This document shows, piece by piece, positions 8,586 through 15,526 of a stretch of 24,021 nucleotides of DNA. The position numbers were made by a program, and so were the translations under genes. Source of the stretch: Pyrinomonadaceae bacterium (GTDB lineage Bacteria > Acidobacteriota > Blastocatellia > Pyrinomonadales > Pyrinomonadaceae); NCBI GenBank assembly GCA_026786155.1, contig JAJAYR010000341.1, forward strand, positions 1 to 24,021, read 5' to 3'. The first letter of the stretch is position 1. Every line of letters starts with the position of its first letter. Below the pieces are notes generated by a model. The model worked only from the letters and a program-made list of their open reading frames with translations. It had not been told where the DNA came from and did no database searches.

Positions 8586-8641
8586 AAAAAAAGAAAAAGC
8601 ACTTTGATTTAGTTCACGAACCCGCAGCCAAACCAAAGTGC
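8586..8641 (-). terminator. Intrinsic terminator after the BON-LysM gene
   Basis: On the minus strand bases 8641-8628 pair with 8612-8599 in a stem of about 14 base pairs (gcactttg/caaagtgc core, two G-T pairs further in), followed by TTTTTCTTTTTTT (8598-8586). It ends transcription of the gene stopping at 8667. Confidence 0.75.
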
Positions 8642-8666
8642 CGAAAATAAGTTTAGATTAAAAAAC

Positions 8667-9047
8667 TTACGCCGCCGGAATCGTCAACTCTTGTCCCGGT
8701 TGAATTTTGTCGGGGTCGTCGAGTTTATCGCGGTTGGCATCGAAAATCGCCTTCCAGCTTACGCCGTGTTTTGAACCGATTTTGCTTAAGCTGTCGCCGG
8801 CTTGCACCGTGTAGGTCGAACTTGCGCTGCCTTCGCCTTCCGGCGCGGTTACGTTCAGCACGAGGTCGCCCGAACGATAGTCCGGGTCGAGTTGTCCGTA
8901 TTTATCCCAAAGCGCCTTTTTCACGTCCGCGCTCGGCGCACTGCCTTCGATTTTGATAAATCCTTCGCCTTCGGTGATATTCAAACCCGAAATGTTCGAT
9001 TGGTTCGCCAGGTCAATTAGCGGTTGATATTTTTCCTGTAATGACAT
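8667..9047 (-). CDS. BON-like and LysM domain protein (Kbp/YgaU-like)
   Basis: The 126-residue protein has a BON-like domain (about residues 6-66, LNITEGEGFIKIEGSAPSAD) followed by a LysM domain (about 76-124, YTVQAGDSLSKIGSKHG to IQPGQELTIP). This is the architecture of E. coli Kbp (YgaU), a K+-binding protein; the LysM module generally binds peptidoglycan. No signal peptide is visible, as in Kbp. AAGGAG stands 9 bases before ATG 9047. The gene lies 21 bases after the BON lipoprotein gene, which suggests joint transcription, and a terminator follows it. Whether it binds potassium cannot be judged from sequence. Confidence 0.85.
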   Translation of the reverse strand: MSLQEKYQPLIDLANQSNISGLNITEGEGFIKIEGSAPSADVKKALWDKYGQLDPDYRSGDLVLNVTAPEGEGSASSTYTVQAGDSLSKIGSKHGVSWKAIFDANRDKLDDPDKIQPGQELTIPAA

Positions 9048-9068
9048 TATGTTTTTCTCCTTTTTAGA

Positions 9069-9416
9069 TTATTTTTCCTGAACTTGGTTAGTTACCGGCT
9101 TGCCGCCGTTGGCTTCCATCGCCGTCGCCATCACTTCCGCCATTTTGCCTTTGGCAACCGTGCCGCGCAATGTCGCCGGGGTCGTCGCCGTATCAACCGT
9201 TACGTCGGTGAAACCTTTGGCTTTCAACGCGCCTTCGATTTTCGATTTCAAATTCGGGTCGGTCATCGCCGTTTCCGTCGTTTTCGTGACCGGCGAAGGC
9301 GTGCTGACGACCATCGTATTCGTATTCATCACCGTGTTGGTGTTGGTCGAGCCTTTGCACGCGCCGAAGCCGACGACCGCCGCTAAACCGAGAACTGCTA
9401 AAACTTTATTTTTCAT
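9069..9416 (-). CDS. BON domain lipoprotein
   Basis: A 115-residue protein with a lipoprotein signal peptide; the lipid-attachment residue is most likely Cys20 in GFGACKG. A Thr/Asn-rich linker (about 22-50) leads to one BON domain (about 52-112, DPNLKSKIEGALKAKGF, then VTVDTATTPATLRGTV). BON domains are thought to bind phospholipid surfaces, and such proteins (OsmY-like) sit in the periplasm or on a membrane. AGGAG precedes ATG 9416. It is the first gene of a likely two-gene unit with the BON-LysM gene. Confidence 0.82.
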   Translation of the reverse strand: MKNKVLAVLGLAAVVGFGACKGSTNTNTVMNTNTMVVSTPSPVTKTTETAMTDPNLKSKIEGALKAKGFTDVTVDTATTPATLRGTVAKGKMAEVMATAMEANGGKPVTNQVQEK

Positions 9417-9476
9417 AACTTTTTTCTCCTGAAAAACTCTTAATTCTTCCTGTTTCTTAATTTACAAACCGCACTC

Positions 9477-9517
9477 GCCGACGTTCTCGATTTCGCTCGA
9501 GAATAATTTTTGTCGGC
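9477..9517. repeat. Nested inverted repeat in the aroK-BON intergenic gap
   Basis: An inner perfect stem ttctcga (9484-9490) with tcgagaa (9497-9503) around a 6-base loop lies within an outer gccgac (9477-9482) and gtcggc (9512-9517). On the plus strand the inner stem is followed by a T-rich run, but the neighbouring genes run on minus, so a terminator role is doubtful. The rest of the 9417-9562 gap shows nothing else. Confidence 0.4.
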
Positions 9518-9562
9518 TCGTTTTGATTTATGAAGTCAGTCTAAACCATTTCGCGGAAAATT

Positions 9563-10090
9563 TCAGTCAAAATCAATCGAAAAAACTTCTTCGGCAATTT
9601 TTTTTGCCACTTCAAACGAAGTCAAATCCGGCTTGATAATAAAATGCCAATCCGCCAGACAATAAAGTTTCGCTCTTTCATCAAAAAGTTTTTGCGTAAG
9701 TTCTTTATTGATGGCAAGCGGACGTTCGCGTTTCGACATTCGGATGTTGCGCCAGCAGTGGTCGAACGTGGATTCGAGCCAGACGGTCGTTAATTGCTGC
9801 TCTCTTATCAAACCGCGATTTTCCTTTATCGTCCACGCGCCGCCGCCGAGCGCGATGATTCGCGCTTCGTTCGCCGTCAAAATCCGCCGCAGATTTTCGG
9901 TTTCAATCTGCCGAAAACGCGCCTCGCCCCGGCTTTTAATAATCTCCGCGATAGTCTGTTTTTCGTTGAGTTCGATAAAAGTGTCGAGGTCAATCCGCGT
10001 CGAATCGAGCAGAGACGCGAGAAAGCGGGCGACCGTTGATTTGCCGACACCCATAAAACCCGTCAAAACTATGCGCTTTTCCGTCTCCAT
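9563..10090 (-). CDS. aroK: Shikimate kinase
   Basis: The protein phosphorylates shikimate with ATP, the fifth step of chorismate synthesis. At 175 residues it has the normal length. Walker A is GFMGVGKST at 11-19; Asp34 and Asp36 (IDLDTF) bind Mg2+ and shikimate; Arg58 and GGGAW (82-86) line the shikimate site; the lid carries KRERPL. ATG 10090 is preferred over a TTG one codon upstream. It follows aroA by 23 bases, so the two probably share a transcript. The ribosome site is weak, as for most genes of this run. Confidence 0.95.
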   Translation of the reverse strand: METEKRIVLTGFMGVGKSTVARFLASLLDSTRIDLDTFIELNEKQTIAEIIKSRGEARFRQIETENLRRILTANEARIIALGGGAWTIKENRGLIREQQLTTVWLESTFDHCWRNIRMSKRERPLAINKELTQKLFDERAKLYCLADWHFIIKPDLTSFEVAKKIAEEVFSIDFD

Positions 10091-10113
10091 CAAAATTTAA
10101 GGTGAAGGTGAAA

Positions 10114-11442
10114 TTATTTCTTAAGATACTCAAGCGTCTGAAAAAATTCGGGAAACGAAACGCCCGCGTGTTCCGCGCCGCTGATTGCCGTTGCGCCGTC
10201 CGCCAAAAGCGCGGCAATGGCAAAAGCCATCGCAATCCGGTGGTCGCCGAACGAATCAATTTCCGCGCCTTTCAAATCGGATTTTCCAACCCGAAAACCG
10301 TCGGGAAATTCTTCGACCGCCGCGTTCATTCGCCGCAGATTTTCCACGACCGCCGCGATTCTGTCCGATTCCTTAACGCGCAATTCGCCCGCGCCGCGAA
10401 TCTCCAAACCGTTTTCAAACTGCGTTCCGAACACCGCCAGCACCGGAATTTCGTCAATCAAATTAGCGATAATGTCGCCGCTGACCAAATTAGAATCCGT
10501 GTTCGCCGATAATTTTCGCCGTCCGCGGACTCGCAAATCGCCGCCGATTTCGTTGCCGACTTCCTTTTGATTCAGAATCTCGAGGTCCGCGCCGAAACGT
10601 TGCAAAATTTCGAGAATCGCCGTCCGCGTCGGGTTTAAGCCGACGTTTTCCAAAACGATTTCCGAGTTTTCCAGACATGCCGCGCCGACGATAAAAAACG
10701 CCGCCGATGAAATATCCGAAGGCACGGACAGATTTTTCGCTTCGAGTTTTGAGTTTCCATCAATCAAAATTTCTTCGACAAATCCGCCGCCGGTTTCAAC
10801 AAACTTTTCCTCAATCGCCGCGCCCAAATACTTCAACATCAATTCAGTATGATTTCTCGAATTCGGAGTTTGGAATATGGAATTCGGATTCAGAACGATT
10901 GATTTTCCGGCGGCATTCAAACCGGCGAGCAAAACACACGATTTAACCTGTGCGCTGGCGACCGGCAAGTCGTAAGAAATTGCTTGCAAAGGATTTCTCC
11001 CGTAAATTTTTAAAGGCGCGTGATTATCTTCCGCTTCGATTTTCGCGCCCATCAATTCGAGCGGTTCGATAATGCGGCGCATCGGACGCTTCGACAAACT
11101 CGCGTCGCCCGTTAAAACCGAATCGAAATTCTGTCCCGCCAAAACGCCCGCCAAAAGCCGCATCGTCGTGCCGCTGTTGCCGCAGTCGAGCGGTTTGTTC
11201 GGTTTAGTAAATCCGTTTTTGCCGACACCTTTAATAAAAATCGTCGAATCTTCCCGGCGGATTTCCACGCCGAGATTTTCCAAACAATTCAGAGTCGAAG
11301 CGCAGTCGGCGTTCGTCGCGTAATTTTCGATGCGTGTGTCGCCCGTCGCCAAAGCCGCGAAAATCGCCGCGCGGTGCGAGATTGATTTATCGCCCGGCAA
11401 GCGGATTTTTCCGTTTAGAAAGTTAGCAGGTTCAATTTTCAT
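10114..11442 (-). CDS. aroA: 3-phosphoshikimate 1-carboxyvinyltransferase (EPSP synthase)
   Basis: This enzyme joins phosphoenolpyruvate to shikimate 3-phosphate, the sixth step of chorismate synthesis. It has 442 residues. LPGDKSISHRA (15-25, Lys19 catalytic), DCGNSGTTMRLLAG (PEP site), NLIDEIPVLAVFG (catalytic Asp) and SFGDHRIAMAFA near the C-terminus are all present. ATG 11442 begins the family start MKIEPANFLNGKIRLPGDK; a longer frame to 11487 runs into vapC and has no homologous look. Around residues 184-195 the sequence (NPNSIFQTPNSRNH) is longer than the usual short stretch before R(D/N)HTE, and the DNA there is a 7-base tandem repeat (separate entry). The gene lies 17 bases after vapC and before aroK. 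Confidence 0.96.
   Translation of the reverse strand: MKIEPANFLNGKIRLPGDKSISHRAAIFAALATGDTRIENYATNADCASTLNCLENLGVEIRREDSTIFIKGVGKNGFTKPNKPLDCGNSGTTMRLLAGVLAGQNFDSVLTGDASLSKRPMRRIIEPLELMGAKIEAEDNHAPLKIYGRNPLQAISYDLPVASAQVKSCVLLAGLNAAGKSIVLNPNSIFQTPNSRNHTELMLKYLGAAIEEKFVETGGGFVEEILIDGNSKLEAKNLSVPSDISSAAFFIVGAACLENSEIVLENVGLNPTRTAILEILQRFGADLEILNQKEVGNEIGGDLRVRGRRKLSANTDSNLVSGDIIANLIDEIPVLAVFGTQFENGLEIRGAGELRVKESDRIAAVVENLRRMNAAVEEFPDGFRVGKSDLKGAEIDSFGDHRIAMAFAIAALLADGATAISGAEHAGVSFPEFFQTLEYLKK
10859..10893. repeat. Five-unit degenerate 7-base tandem repeat inside aroA
   Basis: The plus strand reads as consecutive heptamers gaattcg, gagtttg, gaatatg, gaattcg, gattcag. It encodes an apparent short insertion in AroA and keeps the frame. 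It resembles the intergenic heptamer arrays elsewhere in the window, but has no inverted arm. Confidence 0.55.
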
Positions 11443-11459
11443 CAAAAAAATTGGTAAAA

Positions 11460-11873
11460 TTACGGCAAAATCTCGAACGCCGCGCAATGTCGCGGTTTGA
11501 AAATGCCGAAATGCCGCCGGTCAACCGTGAGAATTTTCGTAATGCTCAATCTTTCGGCGATGGCGACAATGCAGGCATCAACAAAATCAATGTTGGCGTC
11601 GTCGTATTTTCGCAAAATTTCGGCAGTACGAAGGTAATCTTCGGCGGTTGGTGCTTCGAGTTGAAATAAAGTTCTGGCTAAACCTTCCGAAAAAATTGCT
11701 AATGCTTCGACATTCTTATTTCGTGAAATCAAATAAGCCGTTTCAGTAATTACCGGAATCGGCAAAACGACGATTTCACGAATTTTGTCTGCAACTGGCG
11801 CAACCTTTGCGTAATGTTGGTCTGACTCGTCAATCGAAGCATACCAAAAACCCGTATCCATCAAATATGCCAT
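11460..11873 (-). CDS. PIN-domain ribonuclease toxin (VapC-like)
   Basis: The 137-residue protein is a PIN-domain RNase. The acidic Mg2+-binding set is visible: Asp6 in YLMDTGFW, Glu44 in VITETAYL, Asp96 and Asp99 in NIDFVDACIVAIAERL, and Asp118 in LTVDRRHF. VapC-type toxins cleave RNA (often tRNA or rRNA) when free of antitoxin. The toxin ATG (11873) overlaps the antitoxin stop by one base (TGATG), the usual translational coupling of such pairs. The pair sits between ribF and aroA on the same strand. All catalytic residues are intact, so the toxin is probably active. Confidence 0.88.
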   Translation of the reverse strand: MAYLMDTGFWYASIDESDQHYAKVAPVADKIREIVVLPIPVITETAYLISRNKNVEALAIFSEGLARTLFQLEAPTAEDYLRTAEILRKYDDANIDFVDACIVAIAERLSITKILTVDRRHFGIFKPRHCAAFEILP

Positions 11874-12142
11874 CAACTGCCTCCAAATCCGCCGCGCTTA
11901 TCAATCTCTTCGCGCAAAATTTCTTTGTAGCGAGTTGACGTATCGGTTTTGCCGCTCGCAAACATTCCGATGAACGGCGCGAACGGATTTTCGTATTCTG
12001 TCTTATCTTCGATTATTTCTGGAAAATCTTCCTTAACTTTTTCTTCAAGTAAATTTGCCGCAAAATCTTCGACCGGCTTGCCGTTTTTAATTGCTAAATC
12101 TTTTAATTTGCTCTCAATTTTTTCGGAAACATTGACATTCAT
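11873..12142 (-). CDS. Antitoxin of the VapC-like toxin (VapB-like)
   Basis: An 89-residue protein upstream of and overlapping the PIN toxin. The N-terminal part (MNVNVSEKIESKLKDLAIKN, then AANLLEEKVKE) looks like a ribbon-helix-helix DNA-binding domain; the C-terminal part (about 45-89) is charged and probably disordered, and would wrap the toxin, ending in a Gly-rich GGFGGS. It is assigned from position and layout rather than from a strong family signature. GAGGTG precedes ATG 12142. Such antitoxins usually repress their own promoter; a 12-base palindrome lies 14 bases upstream. Confidence 0.75.
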   Translation of the reverse strand: MNVNVSEKIESKLKDLAIKNGKPVEDFAANLLEEKVKEDFPEIIEDKTEYENPFAPFIGMFASGKTDTSTRYKEILREEIDKRGGFGGS

Positions 12143-12151
12143 AAAAACACC

Positions 12152-13105
12152 TCACGTTAAATTTAACATATTTCTGATGCCGCGCCGCGCAAAGAATCTG
12201 AGCGCGGTGTTTGTATCTTTGCCGATTTGAGTTTTTAATTCTTCGATGCCGCCAAATTTTTTTTCATCGCGGATGCGGTGCAGAAAACGGACGCGCAAAA
12301 CATCGCCGTAGAGGTCGCCGTCGAAATCGAAAACATAGCTTTCAATCGAAGGTTCTTGGCTGCCTTCAAAAGTCGGGCGCACACCGACGTTCGTAATGCT
12401 GCGCCGCCAAACGTCTTTGATTAAAGTCGCCGTCGTATAAACTCCGAACCTCGGCACGACGCGATTTCTGGGTTTGAGATTCGCGGTGGGAAAGCCGATG
12501 GTGCGTCCGCGCTGGTCGCCGCGCACGATTTGACCTTCCACGCCATAAGGTCTGCCGAGCATCCGGCGGGCGAGATTGACTTTGCCGTCGGCTAACAGAT
12601 GGCGAATTTTTGATGAAGAAATTCGCTGTCCGCGCAAAGTAACTTCGTCCACTTCGTCGGCGAAAAATCCGAGTTCCACGCTCATCTTTCGCAAAAGCTC
12701 GATATTGCCGCCGCGATTTTTGCCGAACGCGAAGCCTTTGCCCAAAAAAACTTCCTTCGCCTGCAAGCGTTCGTGAACGATGTCGCGCAAAAATTCTTCG
12801 GCGTTTTGATTGGCAAAATCGCGGTCGAAACGAATGACAATCGTTTGCTCGATTCCTAAAACTTCAAAATTTGCCAGCCTTTGGTCGAGCGTTTGCAGCA
12901 GCGGCGGCGCGTTTTCAGGATACAAAACCGAACGCGGATGCGGGTCGAAAGTAATCGCCGTCGGAATCGCGTCTATTGCTTTAGCGCGATTGACGACGAT
13001 TTCCATAATTCGCTGATGTCCGAGATGCAGTCCGTCGAAAACGCCCAGCGTCAAAACCGTCGAGCGCAAAATTCCCGCGTTATCCGTTCCGTGAAAAATT
13101 TTCAT
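12152..13105 (-). CDS. ribF: Bifunctional riboflavin kinase / FAD synthetase
   Basis: This enzyme converts riboflavin to FMN and then FAD. The N-terminal adenylyltransferase domain has the nucleotide-binding GVFDGLHLGHQR (HxGH at His27-His30) and ISSSKIRHLL. The C-terminal kinase domain begins near GRPYGVEGQIVRGDQRGRT and has IGFPTANL, the FMN/Mg2+-binding signature. At 317 residues it is full length. ATG 13105 is used; a TTG 9 bases upstream is possible. It follows the PhnP-like gene by 20 bases and ends 9 bases before vapB, so its 3' end holds the region upstream of the antitoxin. No FMN riboswitch is visible. Confidence 0.95.
   Translation of the reverse strand: MKIFHGTDNAGILRSTVLTLGVFDGLHLGHQRIMEIVVNRAKAIDAIPTAITFDPHPRSVLYPENAPPLLQTLDQRLANFEVLGIEQTIVIRFDRDFANQNAEEFLRDIVHERLQAKEVFLGKGFAFGKNRGGNIELLRKMSVELGFFADEVDEVTLRGQRISSSKIRHLLADGKVNLARRMLGRPYGVEGQIVRGDQRGRTIGFPTANLKPRNRVVPRFGVYTTATLIKDVWRRSITNVGVRPTFEGSQEPSIESYVFDFDGDLYGDVLRVRFLHRIRDEKKFGGIEELKTQIGKDTNTALRFFARRGIRNMLNLT
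12156..12167. promoter_or_regulatory. Perfect 12-base palindrome upstream of vapB (possible operator)
   Basis: gttaaatttaac is its own reverse complement and lies in the last codons of ribF, 14 bases before the vapB ATG. Its location would suit autoregulation by the antitoxin. AT-rich palindromes arise by chance, so support is limited. Confidence 0.3.
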
Positions 13106-13125
13106 TTCAAACAAATTTTATTTAT

Positions 13126-13890
13126 TCAATCTTCGACGACTAATTCATCAACCGCAAACCGCACATTGTCGGGCAATAATTTTGAATCGCGCTCGTATAA
13201 AACGTCGTGATTGAGATGTGTCAGGAAGGCGCGTTTCGGGCGGAGTTTTTCGATGTATTCGAGAGCTTCCTGCAAACCGAGATGCGTCGCGTGCGGTTTC
13301 AGGCGGACGCAATCTAAAACCAGCACGTCCAAATCCATCAAGCCCTGCATTGATTCTTCCGAAATAAAATTTAAATCGGTCGCGTAGGCGAAATCGTTGA
13401 AGCGGTAAGCGATGACGGGCAGTTTGCCGTGAATGACTTCGAGCGGCGTAACGAGCAGGTTTTCGCCGAAACAAAACGGCGCGTTTTTTTCGATGGTGTG
13501 CGGAACGAGTTGCGGCAAACCGCCGCCCGTGTGCGTCGGCTCGAAGATATATTTGAAAATGCGGCGCAAATCCGTCCAGGCGATTTCGTCAGCGTAAATC
13601 GGCATCGCGCCGTAGCGGAAATTGAGCGGGCGAATGTCGTCCAACCCGAAAACGTGGTCAACGTGGCAGTGCGTTATTAAAACCGCGTCGAGATAACCGA
13701 TGCGAGCGCGTAAAGCCTGTTGGCGAAAGTCTATCGAGGTGTCAACGAGAATTTTTTTGCCGTCGTGTTCGATGAGAATCGAAACGCGCAGACGTTTGTC
13801 GCGCGAATCGTCCGACAAACAAGTTTCGCAGTTGCAGCCGACCGATGGAACGCCGGTCGAAGTTCCTGTGCCGAGAAAAGTTAGCTTCAT
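13126..13890 (-). CDS. MBL-fold metallohydrolase, PhnP-like phosphodiesterase family
   Basis: A 254-residue metallo-beta-lactamase-fold protein. It starts MKLTFLGTGTSTGVPSVGC and has a structural-zinc Cys cluster (Cys19, Cys21, Cys24) as in PhnP. The metal site HxHxDH is ITHCHVDH (His74, His76, Asp78, His79), and a late THLNHDV supplies another His. PhnP hydrolyses phosphoribosyl cyclic phosphate; relatives act on other phosphodiesters, so the substrate is open. ATG 13890 is chosen because the family start lies there; the frame runs on upstream to an ATG at 13953, but those residues are encoded by an inverted tandem repeat. No ribosome site is possible in the repeat arm that touches the start codon. 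Confidence 0.85.
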   Translation of the reverse strand: MKLTFLGTGTSTGVPSVGCNCETCLSDDSRDKRLRVSILIEHDGKKILVDTSIDFRQQALRARIGYLDAVLITHCHVDHVFGLDDIRPLNFRYGAMPIYADEIAWTDLRRIFKYIFEPTHTGGGLPQLVPHTIEKNAPFCFGENLLVTPLEVIHGKLPVIAYRFNDFAYATDLNFISEESMQGLMDLDVLVLDCVRLKPHATHLGLQEALEYIEKLRPKRAFLTHLNHDVLYERDSKLLPDNVRFAVDELVVED

Positions 13891-13975
13891 AATGGTAAAT
13901 GGTGAATGGTAAATGGTAAATGGTGAATGTAAGAACCGCTCTTCATTCACCATTTACCATTTACCATCTACCATT
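13891..13975. repeat. Inverted pair of 7-base tandem repeats filling the intergenic gap
   Basis: The left arm (13891-13929) is five heptamers of the atggtaa/atggtga type. The right arm (13944-13975) is the complement. Bases 13898-13929 pair with 13944-13975 at 30 of 32 positions around a 14-base loop. The left arm ends at the base next to the PhnP-like start codon; the right arm ends 8 bases from the DUF1844 stop. Each unit contains an ATG, so start codons recur in all three frames. Confidence 0.9.
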
Positions 13976-13983
13976 AAAAACAT

Positions 13984-14535
13984 TTACCGTTTTCCTAAAA
14001 TATCGTTCGCCGAAAATTTCTGGGCGGCTTGCTGCTTGAGTTTTTCTTCCGCCATTCGTTGAATTTGAACGAACTGCATCTGCAAATCGCCCAAAATTCC
14101 GTCGAAAAGTTCCTGCTCTTTCGGGTGCAGATTGTTTTTCGTTTTCTCCTTGAGCATCGCCAGCACGTCAATCCAATACTTTCCCGTTTCCAAGTCCAAT
14201 GTGCGCTGTCCGGTCGCCGGATGCGGCATCGCGCCGAGCGCGGCGGCGGCTTGTGAGGCGAGCGTCGTTAAAAAGTTGATGAAACTCGTCGGGTCGTCCG
14301 CGCCCGGAAAAACTTCGCTGTCATACATTTCTTCTTCGCCTTCCGAAGTCGGCAAAGCGGCTTCCGGTGTTTGTTCGACGGACGCGACCGTTTCCGCCGC
14401 CTTCTTTTCCTCTTTCGGCTTCTCCGGCGCAATCTCTACACCTTCGCGCAAACTGCCGTCAACATTAAATTTACGGCGGTCGGTGATAATCAATTCGGTT
14501 GGTTCTTCGCTGTTTGAATCTTCTCTTCCAATCAT
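13984..14535 (-). CDS. DUF1844 domain protein
   Basis: A 183-residue protein with a charged, probably disordered N-terminal half (about residues 1-75, rich in Glu, Lys and Pro) and a C-terminal DUF1844 domain (about 80-160: SFINFLTTLASQAAAALG, then DLETGKYWIDVLAMLKEKTKNNL). The helical domain has no established function. In this window it is first in a minus-strand run with the PhnP-like hydrolase and ribF. ATG 14535 lacks a clear ribosome site. It is divergent from mazG, with a repeat hairpin and a candidate promoter between. Confidence 0.85.
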   Translation of the reverse strand: MIGREDSNSEEPTELIITDRRKFNVDGSLREGVEIAPEKPKEEKKAAETVASVEQTPEAALPTSEGEEEMYDSEVFPGADDPTSFINFLTTLASQAAAALGAMPHPATGQRTLDLETGKYWIDVLAMLKEKTKNNLHPKEQELFDGILGDLQMQFVQIQRMAEEKLKQQAAQKFSANDILGKR

Positions 14536-14572
14536 TGTTTTTCTAAAAATTTTTCTAAAATTCGATGTTTCG

Positions 14573-14602
14573 ATAGTAGCATTTTGCTGAAAGAAAGTTC
14601 AA
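14573..14602 (-). promoter_or_regulatory. Candidate promoter of the DUF1844-ribF-aroA run
   Basis: On minus: TTGAAC (14602-14597), 18 bases, TACTAT (14578-14573). It lies between the start of the DUF1844 gene and the repeat hairpin, and would give a leader of about 30 bases. Moderate matches. Confidence 0.35.
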
Positions 14603-14615
14603 AATTGAGAGGTTT

Positions 14616-14713
14616 GGAAAGTCTAGGAAGTCTAGGAAGTCTGGAAAGTTTGGGAAGTTTGGGAAGAAAATTCACGCTTCCTAGACTTTCCAGACCTCCT
14701 AGACTTCCTAGAC
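14616..14713. repeat. Inverted pair of 9-base tandem repeats upstream of mazG
   Basis: The left arm (14616-14666) is made of 9-base units such as aggaagtct and gggaagttt. Bases 14621-14657 pair with 14677-14713 at 34 of 37 positions around a 19-base loop. The right arm ends 9 bases before the mazG ATG. It has the same design as the heptamer pairs but a different unit length and sequence. Confidence 0.9.
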
Positions 14714-14722
14714 TAAACAATT

Positions 14723-15526
14723 ATGTCAAAAAAATTCGATGAACTCGTGAATGTAATGGCGCGGCTGCGGGCGCCGGGCGGCTGTCCGTGGGATCGGGAA
14801 CAAACTTACGAATCACTCGCGCCGTATCTTTTGGAAGAAGCGTTTGAAAGTTTCGACGCGATTCAGGAAGCGGCGGAAGGCAAGCCGGACAATCTGCGTG
14901 AAGAACTCGGCGATCTGCTATTGCAGATAATTTTCCATTCGCAGATTGCCGAAGATCGCGGCGATTTTACGATTGAGAGCGTGTGCGCGACGATTACCGA
15001 AAAAATGATTCTGCGCCATCCGCACGTTTTCGGCGATGTGAAATTCGACACGGCGAACGACGTTTTGCAGAATTGGGACGAACTGAAACGAGCCGAACGC
15101 GCCATTACGAAAAAGGAAGAAAAAGCGAAAAGTTCAATTTTGGAAGACGTTCCGCTCGCGTTTCCCGCTTTGATTGAAGCCAATAAATTGACGAAAAAAG
15201 CCGCTAAAGTCGGTTTCGATTGGAAAAACGCGGAACAGATTTTTGACAAATTAACCGAAGAAACCGCAGAATTAAAAGCGGCGATTGTCGAGAATGAAAA
15301 TATCGAAGAAGAACTCGGCGATTTGCTTTTCGTCGTCGTCAATTTGGCGCGAAAACTCGATGTCGAGCCGGAAACCGCGCTCAAGAAAACCAATCGAAAA
15401 TTTCGCCGACGATTCAGTTTTATTGAAGCGGAACTCAAAAATCGCGGACGGAGTTTTGATGAAACAGACTTGCCGGAAATGGACGCGCTTTGGAATGAAG
15501 CCAAGAAAAAAGCCTCAGCGAAATAG
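14723..15526 (+). CDS. mazG: Nucleoside triphosphate pyrophosphohydrolase MazG
   Basis: This is the two-domain form (267 residues) of MazG, which hydrolyses NTPs to NMP and pyrophosphate and cleans the nucleotide pool. The first domain starts LRAPGGCPWDREQTYESL and carries the Mg2+-binding EEAFE and EELGDLLLQIIFHSQIAE motifs. The second has EETAEL and EEELGDLLFVVVNLARKL, and NRKFRRRFSFIE closes the protein. Both domains keep the EExxE and ExxD pattern. ATG 14723 is the natural start. No Shine-Dalgarno is visible; the repeat hairpin ends just before it and could influence translation. Confidence 0.95.
   Translation: MSKKFDELVNVMARLRAPGGCPWDREQTYESLAPYLLEEAFESFDAIQEAAEGKPDNLREELGDLLLQIIFHSQIAEDRGDFTIESVCATITEKMILRHPHVFGDVKFDTANDVLQNWDELKRAERAITKKEEKAKSSILEDVPLAFPALIEANKLTKKAAKVGFDWKNAEQIFDKLTEETAELKAAIVENENIEEELGDLLFVVVNLARKLDVEPETALKKTNRKFRRRFSFIEAELKNRGRSFDETDLPEMDALWNEAKKKASAK

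Noticed and set aside
12152..13125. FMN riboswitch for ribF
   Set aside because: ribF follows the PhnP-like gene by 20 bases and no conserved riboswitch core is visible.
13891..13953. N-terminal extension of the PhnP-like protein
   Set aside because: The extra residues are the translated heptamer repeat, and the family begins at the ATG at 13890.
14532..14720. Minus-strand open frame with repeated Leu-Pro/Leu-Ser pattern
   Set aside because: Its sequence is simply the 9-base repeat read as protein; no ribosome site or family match.
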